64,000 bases of DNA from Kryptolebias marmoratus (GCF_001649575.2 NC_051437.1:20798381-20862380); one strand, 5' to 3'. Shown: positions 1-12,975, numbered from the stretch's first letter. The notes: generated by a model not told the origin, from the letters alone. A program made the numbers and translations.

Positions 1-2581
1 GTTTAGTCCTCCATTGTTGCTCAGGCTCCTTAAAAAAACAGAGAGATTTGGGGGGGCTCTGCAGAATATGGCGTCCCGCCTTATAAAAATAAGGCTGCCA
101 TTTTTGTTTCTCTTTTGTCTGGAAATGTTTTAAGGAAACTGTCTGAGAATGTGAGGACAGGAGGGCCTGTCCATCAGTCCGAGTCCAGACCTGCAGCCGG
201 ACCGAAGACACGATGTCCGAAAAGTCAAAGAAGACAAAGTTTCCCCCCGGTTTTTTTTTTTTTTTCTTGTCTTTCCTTTTTTTCCCCTCTGTCTGAAGAT
301 CTTAAAGCGACGGCCACTTATTTCTCCCCCTTTATTTTTTATTTTTTTAAACATTAGCCGAGGCTCGCTTAAAGCTGAGCAGCTGCAGCTCATGTTTTTA
401 TTTTATTTATTATTATTTATTTATTTTTATTTTAAAGGTGTCATTTCTGCAGGCCTGATTTCACCCATATACAAGTCTCACTTTATTCCTAAATTGCTCA
501 AATCTTTAACCCCAAGCCGAGTCGAACGCCTCGGAATGTGGGTACGCGCCCGGCGTAAACAAAACGATTCGATTCTGAGCGTAAATACAACGCGGCGAGA
601 TCGCCGGACGGCTCCTCTGTCGACAGATTTTCATACTTTCCGTACTTAAACAAACGCGCGGTAGCTGGCAAATTTTCCTTACAATTTTTTTAATTTAAAG
701 CCAAAAAATATGCATTTTATTCCAAGTTTTTATTAGAATTTTCACGTACATGTGTATCATCTATGATTAAAAAAGTCACCACTAAGTGCGCGGCATTCAC
801 TACTAAAAGTCTACAGCGTAATTTGGAGTAAATGAGCAAAATCAGCAGTCGTGTCGTTTTGTTGCCAACAATTACGAGACGTTTGTTTACGTTCAAACGC
901 CTGAATAACGCCCCGAATGTAAACAGAGAGTGATGGCGTTAGAGTCGGCAGGTGGAAGGAGAAAAAGTGACATTGTTCTTCTTCTTCTGTAAAGAAACGG
1001 CGCCTAAAAGCCGTGGACAAAGCTGGCGAGGAATATTTGCAATTTTTACAAAAAACCCTGACGAGTTTGAGCCACAATAACCCCCAAACAATCATTTAAC
1101 GATGCACAAAATGTCGCTAAAAGCCAAAATATTCCAATCCAAAACATTGAAAAGTTGCATATTTTGATTGCTGTTTTGTCTTTAAGGACACATTAGTAAC
1201 CAATATGAGAAAGAAATGTCTTCTTTTTTATTGATCGATCTTGCAAACAAGTCGTTTTTTTTTTATGTATTTGATGTAAAGGAAGTTTATTCAGTCTGTA
1301 ACGTTTGCTTCTGTGCATCTGCTGGTGAAGGGATCGATTCGTTTATTTTACCTGTGATCTGTTTCTGATCCAGCTCTGTCTCTGGTGGACTTTTGGACCT
1401 TTTTTTACCGTTCTTTTGTAACACGAAACAGAATATATACTGATGGGATTAAAGGCGTGGGAGAAATGTCAGCGTTAATGCCGTTTGGCGTAACGTCGTG
1501 CGATACTTCAGCTGCTTTTTGGCTCATTTTCAGGTCGGACCGGGACAGTTTTCAGTCGTCTGTTTGTTAAAACTCTTAACTCCGACATGAAGATCATTCA
1601 GGCGTGAAAAACGGCTCCTAAACACGAGGACTGAACCAACGTTTGTGCCGAAACGTAACAAGCGTTTTAGCATTAAAGTCCAATTTAAACAGGATCTTAG
1701 CAGCTTGTCACAAAGACACAACTTATTCCCATTTCTTTATATGAATTCAAGAAAAAGAACAAATATAACACAGTTTGACAAATAAAATAGTATTTATTAG
1801 GGATGCACAATGTTTGCGATCCGCGATATTATTGTTTATTATATTGCAATGACAATACCAATTGTGATAAATCCACATTTTCTTCTGTTCTGCGCAGAAA
1901 TTAAGTGAAAAAGTAACAAATAGGCCTGGCTCCCTGATAAAAAGACATCCAAACAGTACTGTCTTGCCCTTACTACTTGTATATTGAATAAAAAAAAAGG
2001 GAATAAATGAAAGAGTGACAACGGACCTTCTGACTCATTTAGAAACGTGACTCCTGTCAGGTTTTTCCTCATTTCCGTTCTGTTCTGTGCACAAATACAG
2101 CTTTACTGTGTCTATAAACTGTTAAGAACCTGAAGATACATTGGTCTAAATTTGTGCACGGCTTCAGAGACAATTCTTGCTCTTGAAAGTCAAATTTAAC
2201 GCTCCGGATTGTCAGATATTACTGTGAAAATTATGAAACTGTTTCCTTTTTTTGTACAAATTGGTTAAATATTAAGCAGAATTGTAAGTATAAGAGGTCA
2301 ACAAAACCAAAACTAGTTAAGGTATCATCCTAATCCATAATACTTGCAGTGTTTTATAGTAAAAAAATAATATAATATAATAAAATAATATATTTATATA
2401 CTGTATTAGAGAATATAGCAGTTCTGTATTTCAGCACATATAAAACTTTATTATTGTTGGTCTAATTAGTGTAAAATTGGGGCTTTTTTCTTTAAAATCC
2501 GTATAAGTTGGACGTGGTGTAAGTGTCTGGTTTTGGCGGGATGAATCTGCTCATCGAGTTTAACCCAACTGTTTATTTTAG
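1..2581. other. Non-coding DNA upstream of the first znf362 coding exon
   Basis: No exon with a convincing protein match is visible here. The stretch is AT-rich with many poly-T and poly-A runs, and its short open frames read as low-complexity peptides. Since the first coding exon of znf362 begins with a splice acceptor (AG at 2580-2581), this is probably the tail of an intron that follows a non-coding first exon lying outside the window. Confidence 0.6.
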
Positions 2582-2582
2582 G

Positions 2583-5500
2583 ATGGCAGAGCCTCGATTT
2601 AACAACCCGTATTTCTGGCCACCGCCTCCATCCATGCCGAGCCAGGTAAGTTCAGTCTCCATGTTCGATTCTTGCCGTGTTTACATCCTTACTCGCCTTC
2701 TGGTCCCATGTGTGAATGTCTCTTCGGCCATTTATTACCAGTTCATCAGTGAAACTAAGTCCTACGTTGAGCATTTATCGCCTTGTTCTGCCAGATTAAA
2801 TTAGATTCGCTCTGTCTCTATCTGCTACACTCCTTGCGACGAGGTTTATTTTTGGGGGGCACGAATGACATTCACACACGGTCGGCTGTTTTCTGTTGAG
2901 CATGACCCGTTAACCCTTTCAGCTGGATAACCTGGTCCTCATTAACAAGATCAAGGAGCAGCTGATGGCCGAGAAGATTCGACCGCTGCACCTGCCGCCT
3001 ACCTCCACCCCCTCTCAGCAGCCGCTACTCGTGCCCGCCTCGTCCCCGGACGGCGGCGCTCAGCACGGCATGCCGGTGCCGAAGCCGCAGCAGGTGCCGG
3101 GCCACCACGCCGCGCAGCCACAGGGCTCCGGGCAGCCGGACATCGCTCTGCACGCCCGCGCCACGTCCAGCTCCGGACCAGGTACCGCCTTCCGCCCGCG
3201 CCTTCGTGTAACAGCGGATATTTGCAAATGTGTTCGTTAACGAGCCAACTACACCCTGGAGCCGATTCTGGGGTTTGGAGCTGTTTGCTGATTGATGTTG
3301 TTTCGCCATCACCTCATGACCTCTAGATGGGAGTCTGGACGACAAGTCAGCAGTAAAGGCCAAAGGATTGTGGGAAGACTGGCACATGAGACAGCTTGGT
3401 GAGCAACCTGGCCGGGTCAACCATCGCTTAGGTAATGCAGCCCCTTGGTCTGTTGGCACCGGAGAATATCAATAAGTCTGATTATTGTTGTGCTGAAAAG
3501 TGTATCTACTGTCATGTTAGACTGAGGCAAGATGGAGGACTAGGAGCTGATGGGAATTAAGACCTTACTTTAGAGTCTGGCTCTCATATCGTAGAGAAAT
3601 AAAGACAGTCGTACTGCACGCAGCTCTGAGAAGTGCTGATGTTGTTCTGGTTCCCCTGCCTACAGGCCTGGCCCCTTCATCTCGACCCGACAGCCACAGC
3701 ACCTCGGAGGCCCTGACCCCGACCACCCCGACCTCCAGCAGCCAGAACCGCCTGGGCGGTGCTCCCACCGTCAACATCTTATCCGGGCTGGCCAGCGGCC
3801 CCGGCGTGGATCACATGAAGGTCGGCGGCCTGGCGGGACTTTTGGGGCCCCCGCCGAAGGCACCTCGGGGGCGTAAGAAGATAAAAGCCGAAAACAGTTC
3901 GGGGCCTCTGCTCGTGGTGCCCTACCCCATCCTGGCTGACCAAGGCTGCGTCACTGTGGCGCCCAAAGAGGGCAAAACCTACAGGTTAGACGCACAAAGC
4001 TGCTGCTGCTGCTGTTTTCAAACTGCGCTGCATCAGGAATTAGGTGTTGTTTACTGCAGGCTTTGTGTGATCCTCTCTAAAGACACAGAAACTAAATAAA
4101 GGAGGAAACCATTAGTTTATAGTTTATCACTCCATGACCAGAGCTGCTGGCTGGATGATGGAAACTTCAGATGAGACAACACAGAACCTGAGATAGTAGC
4201 GTAGAAAACGTGTTAAATCATTGTCTGAACAGTCTGACTTCCGCCTTTTCAGCCCACATTCGATTTATTTATAGACCGTATTTGAGGAAATGGAATAGAG
4301 CTTCATATTTTAGTTGCGATCTATATTTGACTACTTGGTCTTGTTGCTGCCTAATTTGCCCCCTTCTGTCTGAAACGCTTTGAGGACTCCCAGCGTAACC
4401 ACCAGGGTGTCATTATGCAAATGTGGTTAATGGTAAAAACAGGAAAGTTTGAACTGTAAAACAAAAAAAACAAAACATCGTCTTCAAGAAACAAACTGAA
4501 ACCCTCGAGTATCAGTTTTATATTTAACTTTCAAAATGATTTCTGAGGTGTTTTCACAACAAATCTTTTTTTTTTTTTTTTACTCAGAATGGAAGATCAT
4601 TCATGTAAGAGGTTAGCAGAGAGGAGGAGTGTAGTAGTTGTTGAACTTGATACTATGGTACATCACATACTACTTCTGATGTAGTACTCATCCTACAATC
4701 ATGAGAAACAGAAAGTCTGGGGTTTCAAAATTATCTGATCTTCACCCAGTTCTGAAATGATCAACGTTATGTGTACAGAAACACACAACATATGACCCAT
4801 ATGTTATTATTATTATTATTTAATAAAGAAAAATGAAGCCTTCAGCAGGGAAAAACTACTTGAAGTAGTTTTTCGTCTGACTTGTCAGTTTCTGACATTG
4901 TTGTGGAGGAAGTTTACCCCACTCTTCTTCTTTTTCAGTTCGTTGAGGTCTACAGACGTTTATTTCTGCTCGGCTCTCCTAAGGCCCCAGTGGAGCCTTT
5001 CAGCCAGGCTCAGGTCTCAGGTCTGACCTTTGACCCTTTGACCGGCGCAGCTCCTTGATTCTGTTGTAGAGTCGCTGCTCTGTTTGTGGCGTTGTGGTTC
5101 TGTTTCATGACCCGGTGCGGTCCGGCCTCCAGCTGTCAGACGGATGACCTCACATTTGACTCTGGTCTGCAGAGGAGTTTGTGGATGACTCTGTGTCTAG
5201 AACAGGGGTGGGCAGTCCTGGTCCTGGAGGGCCACTATCCTGCATGTTTTACTTCTTTCCTTGCTTTAATACACCTGATTTGAATCAATGGGTGATTAAC
5301 AGGCTTCTGCAGAACATGAAGAGGTGATTTAACCACTGAATCAGGTGTGTTGGAGCACGGAAACAAGGAAAACATGCAGGATAGTGGCCCTCGAGGGCCC
5401 AAATCTCCACAACTCCTCTACCGTGTGCTAAACAGTTGCTATGACGTGTTTCTGCTGATATGCTGTGCTGGGCTTATGGGTAAACATCTCTACTTTCATC

Positions 5501-8500
5501 TGTCCAATGATTATTCCAGAAGTCTTATGGTTTGTTCGGATTAAACTTTGCAAACCTACATTGAGCTGCCATGTTGTTTTTTAAGACAGAAGAGGTTTTC
5601 TCATGGCAACCGTTCCAATCCAGCCATGTTTACTCAGTCTTTCTCTAACTGTCCTGTCCTAAACTCTAACATTTCACCTGCCTACGTAGATCTGTAGAGT
5701 CTGAGGTGAAGCTCTTGGGTTTTGTTTTTTTTTGCAGTTTCTCTAAGAATTGCACAGTCTGGCGTTGGGGTGAGTTTGTTAGGACATCCACTCCTAGGAA
5801 GCTCGACAGCTGTTTTAAATGTTATCCACTTGCGAACAATCCCAAGATGAACCTTATACCCTTACGTTTCACATTAGGTTGTGTTTTCGTTTATCGCCGT
5901 GGAAACGGCTGAACAAACGACAAATGCCACCCTAATATTGTCCGACGCTGCCCCGTCTCTTCCAGGTGCAAAGTCTGCCCGCTCACCTTCCTAACCAAGT
6001 CTGAGATGCAGATTCACTCCAAGTCCCACACAGAGGCCAAACCACACAAGTGTCCCCACTGCTCCAAGACGTTTGCCAACGCGTCCTACCTATCCCAGCA
6101 CCTGCGCATCCACCTCGGCATCAAACCCTACCACTGCTCCTACTGCGAGAACTCCTTCCGCCAGCTGTCGCACCTGCAGCAGCACACCAGGTTGGTGTTA
6201 CTGCTGAACTTTACTTGTAGAGTTTTCAGATTGTCCTTTAACCCCGACTGAAGATGAAGTTTATGAAGCCTTTGCTCATATTATTAGCAGGGCGATCACT
6301 TCTACTGTCTGAGGAACTTTAAATGTTTTTCTTTGACCCTGGTTGTCTGGACCCTTTGTTTTGCATGTTTTAGCGGCATCCCTGCTCCAAAGACTCAACG
6401 AATCATCATCAGACTTGTGCATTGTTTGATATCAGATGTGTTGTGGCGAGAAACTAGGTAAAACATGCAGGATCTGGATTGAGCTGCTGTCATAAAATCT
6501 GTTTCTCTCGCTGTAGAATCCACACTGGCGACAGGCCTTATAAATGCGCTCACCCTGGATGTGAAAAAGCTTTTACTCAGCTGTCCAACCTTCAGGTGAG
6601 TGAGAGCGCCGCTTCATTATCGCTTTTTAACGGCGTGAAATCACGAGATTCCAAAGTTCTGTTTGATTAAGGGAGCCAGTGAGCGTTGGCTGTGAAGCAC
6701 CGTCGTTAAAATCGTTCCGTATCTCGCTGATCAGCTTAAAAATAAAACGTGCAAACTCAACGCTAAATCCAAGGCCGGATCGGGAACAGTGGTCCGTTTT
6801 ATCGGGGGATGTTGCACAACGTAACGTAACGTTTGCGAGAGAAAAATGAATGGTCACCAGTGGGATTTTGGGAGAAATTCGTAAGAAAACCCCAGCCTTC
6901 CTTGGAGCTCTGCAGCTGAGTCACACTTCACTCCAAGCTGCAGTGGCTTACAGAAAGTCAGGCTTAGCACGCCTGAATTGGCACTTTGGAGATCTTCTAC
7001 GGTTTTTACACAATCGCAGTTTAAGATTTATGACTTTTACAAGTTTTTCCACAGACTGTTAGGACGGCTAATGATGCCACACACTCCGGCTCTCTAACCC
7101 TGAGCTGCGTTTGGTGCACACACAAATGAGACATCAGAGCGAAGGCATTTTAGTTTCCCTTTTGCCCAGTGTGCCTCTCACTGCGATGCGACGTACGGAG
7201 AGCAGAGAGCGCACACCCCAAGTTTCCGCAGACTTCAGCTGTATTTCAGCTCCAACTGTTTTCTTCAAAACTTGTCAAATGTTTAACTTTAAACAGTGTA
7301 AAAAACAAACTAATTCTAATGTGAATGTGTGGCTGCTTACAGTTGAAGAATTAGAAAAAAACACCGATTTTAGGTTTTGAGCAGAAACGCGCCGAGATGT
7401 TTCGAACTCCTCCATCTTTAGAAGGGATGGGTGAAGCGGCGGTAAATGAATTAGCATTTTTGTTTATGCCTCCAGATGTGACTCCAGCCCACACACACAC
7501 TGAACCTTCACATAGACTCCTCTTTTTTTTTTTTTTAACAATTTGCTTTTGTGTATTTCCTCCCACAGTCCCACCAGAGGCAGCACAATAAAGATAAGCC
7601 GTATAAATGTCCCAACTGCTACCGTGCCTACTCAGACTCTGCATCGCTGCAGATCCACTTGTCAGCGCACGCCATCAAAAACGCTAAGGCCTACTGCTGC
7701 AGCATGTGCGGCCGGGCATACACCTCAGTGAGTAAAAGTTGCCTGCGTGTTATCGCTTAGTTTCCCAGAGTGTGCTCAGAAAGGTTGTTTATGACATGTC
7801 GTTGATAAGATGGTGACATTTGATGATCTGTCTTCCTTTGACTGGAAGAAGTCATGCTTCCTGTTTGTGATATTTAAGAATTCAGCGTGTGTTCTTTTTG
7901 GTTTTTTGCTTAATGTTCGAACACTCAGAGAGAGGAAGAGTTTTCAGCATGTCATCTTAGAGCAAACGACATAAACCAAAATGAAATTATGTCATCGATT
8001 TTTTTTGTTTGTTTTTTGTTTGTACAATGAAGGCGCGGACGGAGATTTTGATTCAAAGTTAGAGAAGTCTGTTCACCGTGCACTGAACTCAAAACCCGCT
8101 ACAAGGAGAAGAATCAGATGAAAGCAACATTTATATGTCACGAGGCAGAGATATTAAAGATGTCTGACACTAACAAACCTGACATAAACAGGGGATTGTC
8201 AGTCTTAAAGTTAGTTAGTGTAGCTTGTTTAGGTCTTGATCCAATGTTGCTGCTTTATTTGCCAGATTTATCCACAACACAGTGTGGGTAAATGGCTTGG
8301 TCCAACAATAAAAACTACAAAAATGTCACTTTTTTAACCAGAACTCAGTGTTCCAACTAACTCAATGAATGCCCTGACCCTCCCGCTGGCCTCAGTTTTC
8401 AGACTGAGGCCATTTTGACCCAAAGGCAGCAGGACTCAATTAAATATCTGCAAACATGCAAAAGAGCACATTATGTCACCGAATGCACTTCCAGTAATAC

Positions 8501-10172
8501 AAAGCTCAGCTTTTATCTATCAGAACCATGCAGTCGGTTATTGTAAAAATAGACTATTTACTGTATGTTTGTGGGGGTTTTTTTAATGTCACCCACCCCC
8601 ACGCCTGCAGCCCTTACCTTTTACTCGCTCACACAAGCAGATCAGACTTTCCTGGTGAGGTTAAGATCGTAAACTGTTAAAATGTTTATTAGTTTGATGC
8701 ACTCTAGAGTGTTATGATTTTCATCATCATTGACCTCCGTCATCTTGTGAGCTGGATAACTTGGAGAAGTATGGGAGGTACTGACTTCCATTTTGGTTTG
8801 TGTGTGCGCCGTACATATGCATACGTGAACCGGCCACCCCGTTTATTCTGAAGCAAAAATAAAAACCAGGAGGCAGAGTTTCCTCAGATGACTGAGGTGG
8901 CCGAAGATTAATCTGTGGGGGCCAAGGCAGCAAATAAAAGTCGCTCCCTCCGCTCGCCGGGATACGTCACTGAGAGCAGCTTCCCCAAAACACCAAAATT
9001 GCAAAAAAAAAAAAAAACATTTCTTTTTTTCACCAGTTGTAGAAGGCCATGCTTGTCATAGATCAGCCCAGCCTGAAGATGCTCCTCTTTACTGAAACAA
9101 AATAAACCCCCTGCCTGTGGAACTCCTGCCTTCTTGGATCTCCTGCTCTAAAATCATTTAGGTTTATTTACGGTCATAGTTCCAGTCCAGAAAAACACTC
9201 ACCTCAAAAACTAAACTATTCAAGACCCTCTGCGACAGGGACACACACCGATGTACCACTTGTTGGTTATTCTTAACAAGCAAAGTAACATCATATAAAT
9301 GTTAGAGCAGAGGTCCCCAACCTGTTCAGCTCCACGAATCGGTTCATTATCACGGACAGGCCTTTAAAGGTGTGGCGGATAAATATAACAAAATAAAACG
9401 ATACGAGCGGCATGAAAACGGGGGTATATTTTTAAAAACATAATAAACATAAATCCAGCGTGTCCTCGCAGCTTTGTTAGCTGCGTCCTGGTGTTGCGTC
9501 ATCAACATGAACCCCTGATGCTCTCTGTGTTTAAACACGCCCTTCAAAATAAGAGACACCACAAATATAAAGAGCACAAAGAATCCAACTCACTGTAACG
9601 CTGAATCATCAAGAGGGAGTCATAGACGGATTTAGTGGAGAGAATCCAGTCATTTTTCAAAATAAATGTCATTCAGACTCCAAAAATTAAAAAAAAAAAA
9701 AATACTGTAAGTTAATTATTCTTTCTGTGCGGCCCGGTACCAAATGACCCACGGACCGATACCTGTAGTAAGTTGCTGTAACTGCTTCTCTTTGCGGCTT
9801 CATATGAAGGACTAAGACTAAGACAGGGGACCGGGATTCTGTCTTCGTCTCAGTTTGTCACCGTTTCTGTCCTCCACTGCTGATAGAGCAGCTAACATAA
9901 ACGCCTTTGGACATAAACGCCACTCCAGAACAAATCCAAACATTCAAAATGTCTCAGGTAGCATTTAGGTTAAATGTTTGAGTTAAGAGCAGAGCCACGT
10001 CCGGATAAATAAACTCGGTAAGCAGAAAAGTGACGTCTTTTGTTTGTGTTTCCAGGAGACCTACCTAATGAAGCACATGTCCAAACACACGGTGGTGGAG
10101 CACCTAGTGAGCCACCAGTCCCCCCAGAGGACCGAGTCCCCCAGCATCCCCATCCGCATCTCCCTCATCTGA
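2583..10172 (+). CDS. znf362: Zinc finger protein 362, C2H2 type (znf362), complete CDS over 7 constitutive exons
   Basis: Nuclear DNA-binding protein of the ZNF362/ZNF384 (rotund-related) family. Exons: 2583-2645, 2923-3181, 3666-3984, 5966-6190, 6517-6595, 7569-7727, 10056-10172; all phases agree and give 406 residues (human ZNF362 is about 420). The N terminus MAEPRFNNPYFWPPPP and the block LDNLVLINKIKEQLMAEKIR are family signatures. A Pro/Ser/Thr-rich linker and a basic RGRKKIKAEN stretch follow. Six C2H2 fingers fill about residues 215-379: CKVC, HKCPHC, YHCSYC, YKCAHPGC, YKCPNC and YCCSMC, each with its His pair; fingers 3-4 are joined by an HTGDRPY linker. The C terminus ends RISLI. 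The start ATG is chosen because it lies 1 base after an acceptor and matches the family. An extra cassette exon lies at 3327-3431. Whether this is a teleost a or b copy cannot be told. Confidence 0.95.
3327..3431 (+). other. znf362: Optional in-frame cassette exon of znf362 with two donor sites
   Basis: Between coding exons 2 and 3, an acceptor (CTCTAG) opens a segment that continues the znf362 frame: after the split codon G|AT it reads DGSLDDKSAVKAKGLWEDWH followed by MRQL. Two donors follow: GTGAGC after 3398 (72-base exon) and GTAATG after 3431 (105-base exon, adding GEQPGRVNHRL). Both lengths are multiples of three and both enter and leave in phase 1, so neither form, nor skipping, breaks the frame. 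The peptide is rich in Trp, Lys and Arg and not low complexity, which supports a real exon. I do not recall it in human ZNF362, so it may be alternative or lineage-specific. Confidence 0.75.
4880..5830 (-). mobile_element. Relic of a Tc1/mariner transposase, minus strand, in a znf362 intron
   Basis: Read on the minus strand from about 5.83 kb downward, the segment gives broken pieces of a Tc1-family transposase in the right order: RERLSKHGWIGTVAMRKPLL near 5.6 kb, a NHWTDE-like catalytic-region fragment near 5.5 kb, KPSTAYQQKHVIATV near 5.45 kb, and then, beyond an insertion, VRPSV-QLEAG and HNATNRA near 5.1 kb. Stops and frameshifts interrupt it throughout, so it is dead. It is split at 5199-5403 by a palindromic MITE. 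Terminal repeats were not located, so the edges are approximate. Confidence 0.8.
5199..5403. mobile_element. Palindromic MITE-like element nested in the Tc1 relic
   Basis: The left end reads CAGGGGTGGGCAGTCCTGG and continues GAGGGCCACTATCCTGCATG; the right end holds the inverse, AAAACATGCAGGATAGTGGC followed by CCTCGAGGGCCC. The interior has a second inverted pair, ACACCTGATTTGAATCA against TGAATCAGGTGTGTTGGAG. The whole unit could fold back on itself. This is a very common kind of non-autonomous DNA element in teleosts. The outer right end is degraded and no target duplication is obvious. Confidence 0.8.
5404..5965. other. Remainder of znf362 intron before zinc-finger exon
   Basis: This holds the 5' half of the minus-strand Tc1 relic (to about 5830) and then ordinary intron with a pyrimidine-rich acceptor ending in TTCCAG just before the first zinc-finger exon. 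No other feature is seen. Confidence 0.5.
7728..9305. other. znf362: Intron of znf362 without recognised features
   Basis: Long intron before the last coding exon. It contains poly-A and poly-T runs and no convincing exon, RNA gene or recognisable transposon protein. Confidence 0.5.
9306..9768. mobile_element. Degenerate non-autonomous hAT-like element in znf362 intron
   Basis: The left end CAGAGGTCCCCAACCTG and the right-hand block GCGGCCCGGTACCAAATGAC, followed by CCACGGACCG, are the two sides of a repeat seen widely in fish genomes and usually classed with hAT elements. The expected right terminal copy (inverse of the left end) is missing, so the element is truncated or decayed. No transposase is encoded. 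The class is recalled from repeat families, not demonstrated here. Confidence 0.55.
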
Positions 10173-12375
10173 GCTCCCCGAGCGGGGCGGTTTTTACGGA
10201 TCCCGCATTCGGCTGGACATCGCCCTCCTCCTCCTCCTCCTCCTCCTCCTCCTTCACCCTCNNNNNNNNNNNNNNNNNNNNNNNNCCTCCTCCTCCTCCT
10301 CCTCCTCCGGCACCTCCGGCCATCTCCATCAGACTCACAGTAGGACACCATTACGACGGCTGACATAAGTGTTAGATTCAGAAAGCGGGGTCGCCTGCCA
10401 TGCGCGAGCGCAGCCGCATCTTTGTGAATGTAACAGTGCAGCTCGATGCTATCCAGTGGCAACGAGAATGTCCGGCGTCAGATTCGAGAAGCACTTTTGT
10501 AAGCATCAGTGTACGCCGTTGGATGCGTTGGTCATCAATGTTTTAGATCATTACATGTTTTCCTTTTCTTTACTTTAGGTCTTTTCTTCGTCTTTCTTTT
10601 CCATTTAATGGGTTTCCAAAACACACCAGCTGGTATATTTGCCCCGAAAAAAGAGTTGAGAGAAACGCAGAACAAATAAATGAAAGTTTGCTGGGTGTAT
10701 TTCAGACGCATCCAAAGAGAAAATCCTAAAGCACTTTTTTTTGGCCCCGTGGTTTTTGGCTCAAGTGATTTCAATCGTGTCGGATGGAAAATGCCAAAGG
10801 GCATTACTTGTGGCAGCTAAAAGTACAAATAAGTTTTGCGCGTGGCTTTTTTTTTTTTGTTTGTTTGTTTCTCTTTCCATTTCTGCACAAGTTCACCTAA
10901 ATTTGATAAAAGGCAATCGCTCGATGACAATTAAAACGTTTTATGATTGTATGAAAGAGGCTGCATTATTGGCTCCACGAAGCAAAACTAAAGATAAGAA
11001 ATTTGTTTTTGTTTTTGTTTTTTTAAGTTAAAAACCTTTCACTCCACGTTTGAGACACTTCCATGACTGTGCCGGTCGCATTAAACACTCATTTTTCCTT
11101 CAGCCGAGTGATCAGTGCCATATAAGAACCGTCGAGGTTTGAGGTTTTTATTAGCTCGTCATTTCTTTCTATGAATTAGAAACTGTCTCACGTTTCGCTG
11201 CCAGCTCTTTTTCACTTCTTCATTTTTTTGTTTTTTTTTTCCTTTAAAGGTCAAAATACAGCTAAAATAATAATAAAAAAAAAAACATTTACTCGTGAGT
11301 GGGGGATTTAAAATCCTGCCACTGGACCAAAATGTGAAGTTCTTGTACAGTTTCTCTAACCCAGTTTTTAATTTTTAATTTTAATCTCTAATAAGCTTTA
11401 CCCATTTGGAATAAACTGCAGTATAAATCAGTAGGATTATGAGTGTTTGCCGAGGTGAATCCTCAGCCTTTTTTTTGGTTTGTTTTTCTCTTTAGTATTA
11501 TTTTTTTTAATGTACACAGTATTGTTTGTTGTATTTTTACTGTAACTGTAACCTCTGAATGGTACTTCTAGGGGTACCCTGCGCTCTCCCCGGGGGGTAC
11601 GTCAAGAAAAGGTGCTGCGGCTCGACGGGAGGTTTTGAGATGGAACTGAGAATAATGTAAAAAATACGTATACAGTATATAGTATGTTTTCAAGAAAAAA
11701 AAAGAAAAGAATTAAAAAACCTATTACTGGGGCCGCTCGGCCTGGAAACAACGGACATTCACTCCAAACAACAGACCCTGCCTCTTCTTTCTGAGATCAC
11801 GGACAGACGTGCGTGTTGCTGTGCTGCGGACCGCCGTTCTCATTCCTGGCACCCGTCTCTGCATCTCCAGCAACCTGTTTGTTTCTTTTGTTTCTGTTCG
11901 GCTTTTTTTGTAAAAGTTCTTATATTAATTTCCACTGTAATTATTTTAGTCTGCCTGTACGTTCTTAATATCCATGTTTTATATCAGTTTATTTACATGT
12001 ACGCCTTAACTGTTTTATCATCCCAGCTCCATGACTCTGTATTGTGTTCTGCAGTATTCAGTCGTGTAAACACTTTTATTTTGTTTAATCCGCATGGAGT
12101 TCTTGAGCTGTAACCTGTATAATTGTTTAAACCATGTTCTCTCTCTATATATATAAAAAAAACAACAAAAAAAAAGATATTCTGTAGGATTATTACACTT
12201 TTTTCTGTCTTGCATTGATGTTTCATATACAGTTTCTAGACGACTAAATATGCACAGCCAAGACTGAGAAGTCCAACTAAGGTAATCAATGTTTAAAAAG
12301 AAATGGGGGGGGGGGAAAGAAAAAAAAAAGCTTTGTATCTTTACCTTGTTTAATAAACAGACTGTTATAAACTAT
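10173..12375 (+). other. znf362: Probable 3' UTR of znf362 with poly(A) signal
   Basis: After the stop at 10170-10172 no further coding sequence follows. The first strong AATAAA in a good setting is at 12352-12357, implying a UTR of about 2.2 kb. It contains a (CTC)n tract broken by an assembly gap and several T-rich stretches. The exact cleavage site is inferred. Confidence 0.6.
10222..10308. repeat. (CTC)n trinucleotide repeat containing a 24-base assembly gap
   Basis: CTC triplets run from about 10222 to 10261, then 24 N (10262-10285), then CTC triplets again to 10308. It lies 50 bases into the znf362 3' UTR. The true repeat length is unknown. Confidence 0.9.
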
Positions 12376-12763
12376 CCAGTTTCTTGATTTGAGCTGGAAA
12401 CTATCAGGGTAAATGAGAAACAAACAAGCATATCTATGTTTAGTACCTTTTATTTATGAAAATAGTTTTTCTTTTTCAAAATCTTCTCATACAAAAACAA
12501 GTTTCCTTTCGAATAAACCTTCTGGTCAGTAAAAGTTTTCCTGCAGCAGCTTCGTTTCAGGCACATGACTGATTCCTTTCAGTAAAAACTAACATCGGGT
12601 CGCTGTTGGGCATGGACGGACATGGACACCGGGACATTTTTCCTGTTTTTCCCTACGGGCCTAAAGTGCGGCTATAATTTCAGGATATCCACTTAAATAT
12701 TAGAGAAAAGAGTCAGGAATTACACCTTTAAACCGGACGGGCAACGTGATTCGATGCAGTGAG

Positions 12764-12975
12764 AGCAGGGCTGTCAAGGCTCCACCGTCCTGGAAGTTTA
12801 AGGTGTTTCTGCTCCAACACACCTGATTCAAACCGTTTAATCACCTCCTCACCAAATCATCAGATTCTCCAGAAGCAGGTCCACGAGTCGTCCATTTAAA
12901 CCAGGTGTTTTAAAGCAAGAACACGTCTAAAACCGGTGGTACCGGTCCAAACCAGCCCAGAGTCAAACCTGCAAC
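12764..12975. mobile_element. Decayed palindromic MITE, possibly the same kind as at 5.2 kb
   Basis: The segment holds CTCCAACACACCTGATTCAA and, about 100 bases further on, the inverse-type CCATTTAAACCAGGTGTTTT, with GGGCTGTCAAGGCTCCACCG at the left edge. This arrangement matches the interior palindrome of the element at 5199-5403 but with many substitutions. It sits between the znf362 poly(A) signal and the 3' end of the coiled-coil gene. Confidence 0.5.

Noticed and set aside
5966..7727. Calling the zinc-finger gene znf384
   Set aside because: The N-terminal MAEPRFNNPYFWPPPP and LDNLVLINKIKEQL blocks and the finger sequences match ZNF362 better.
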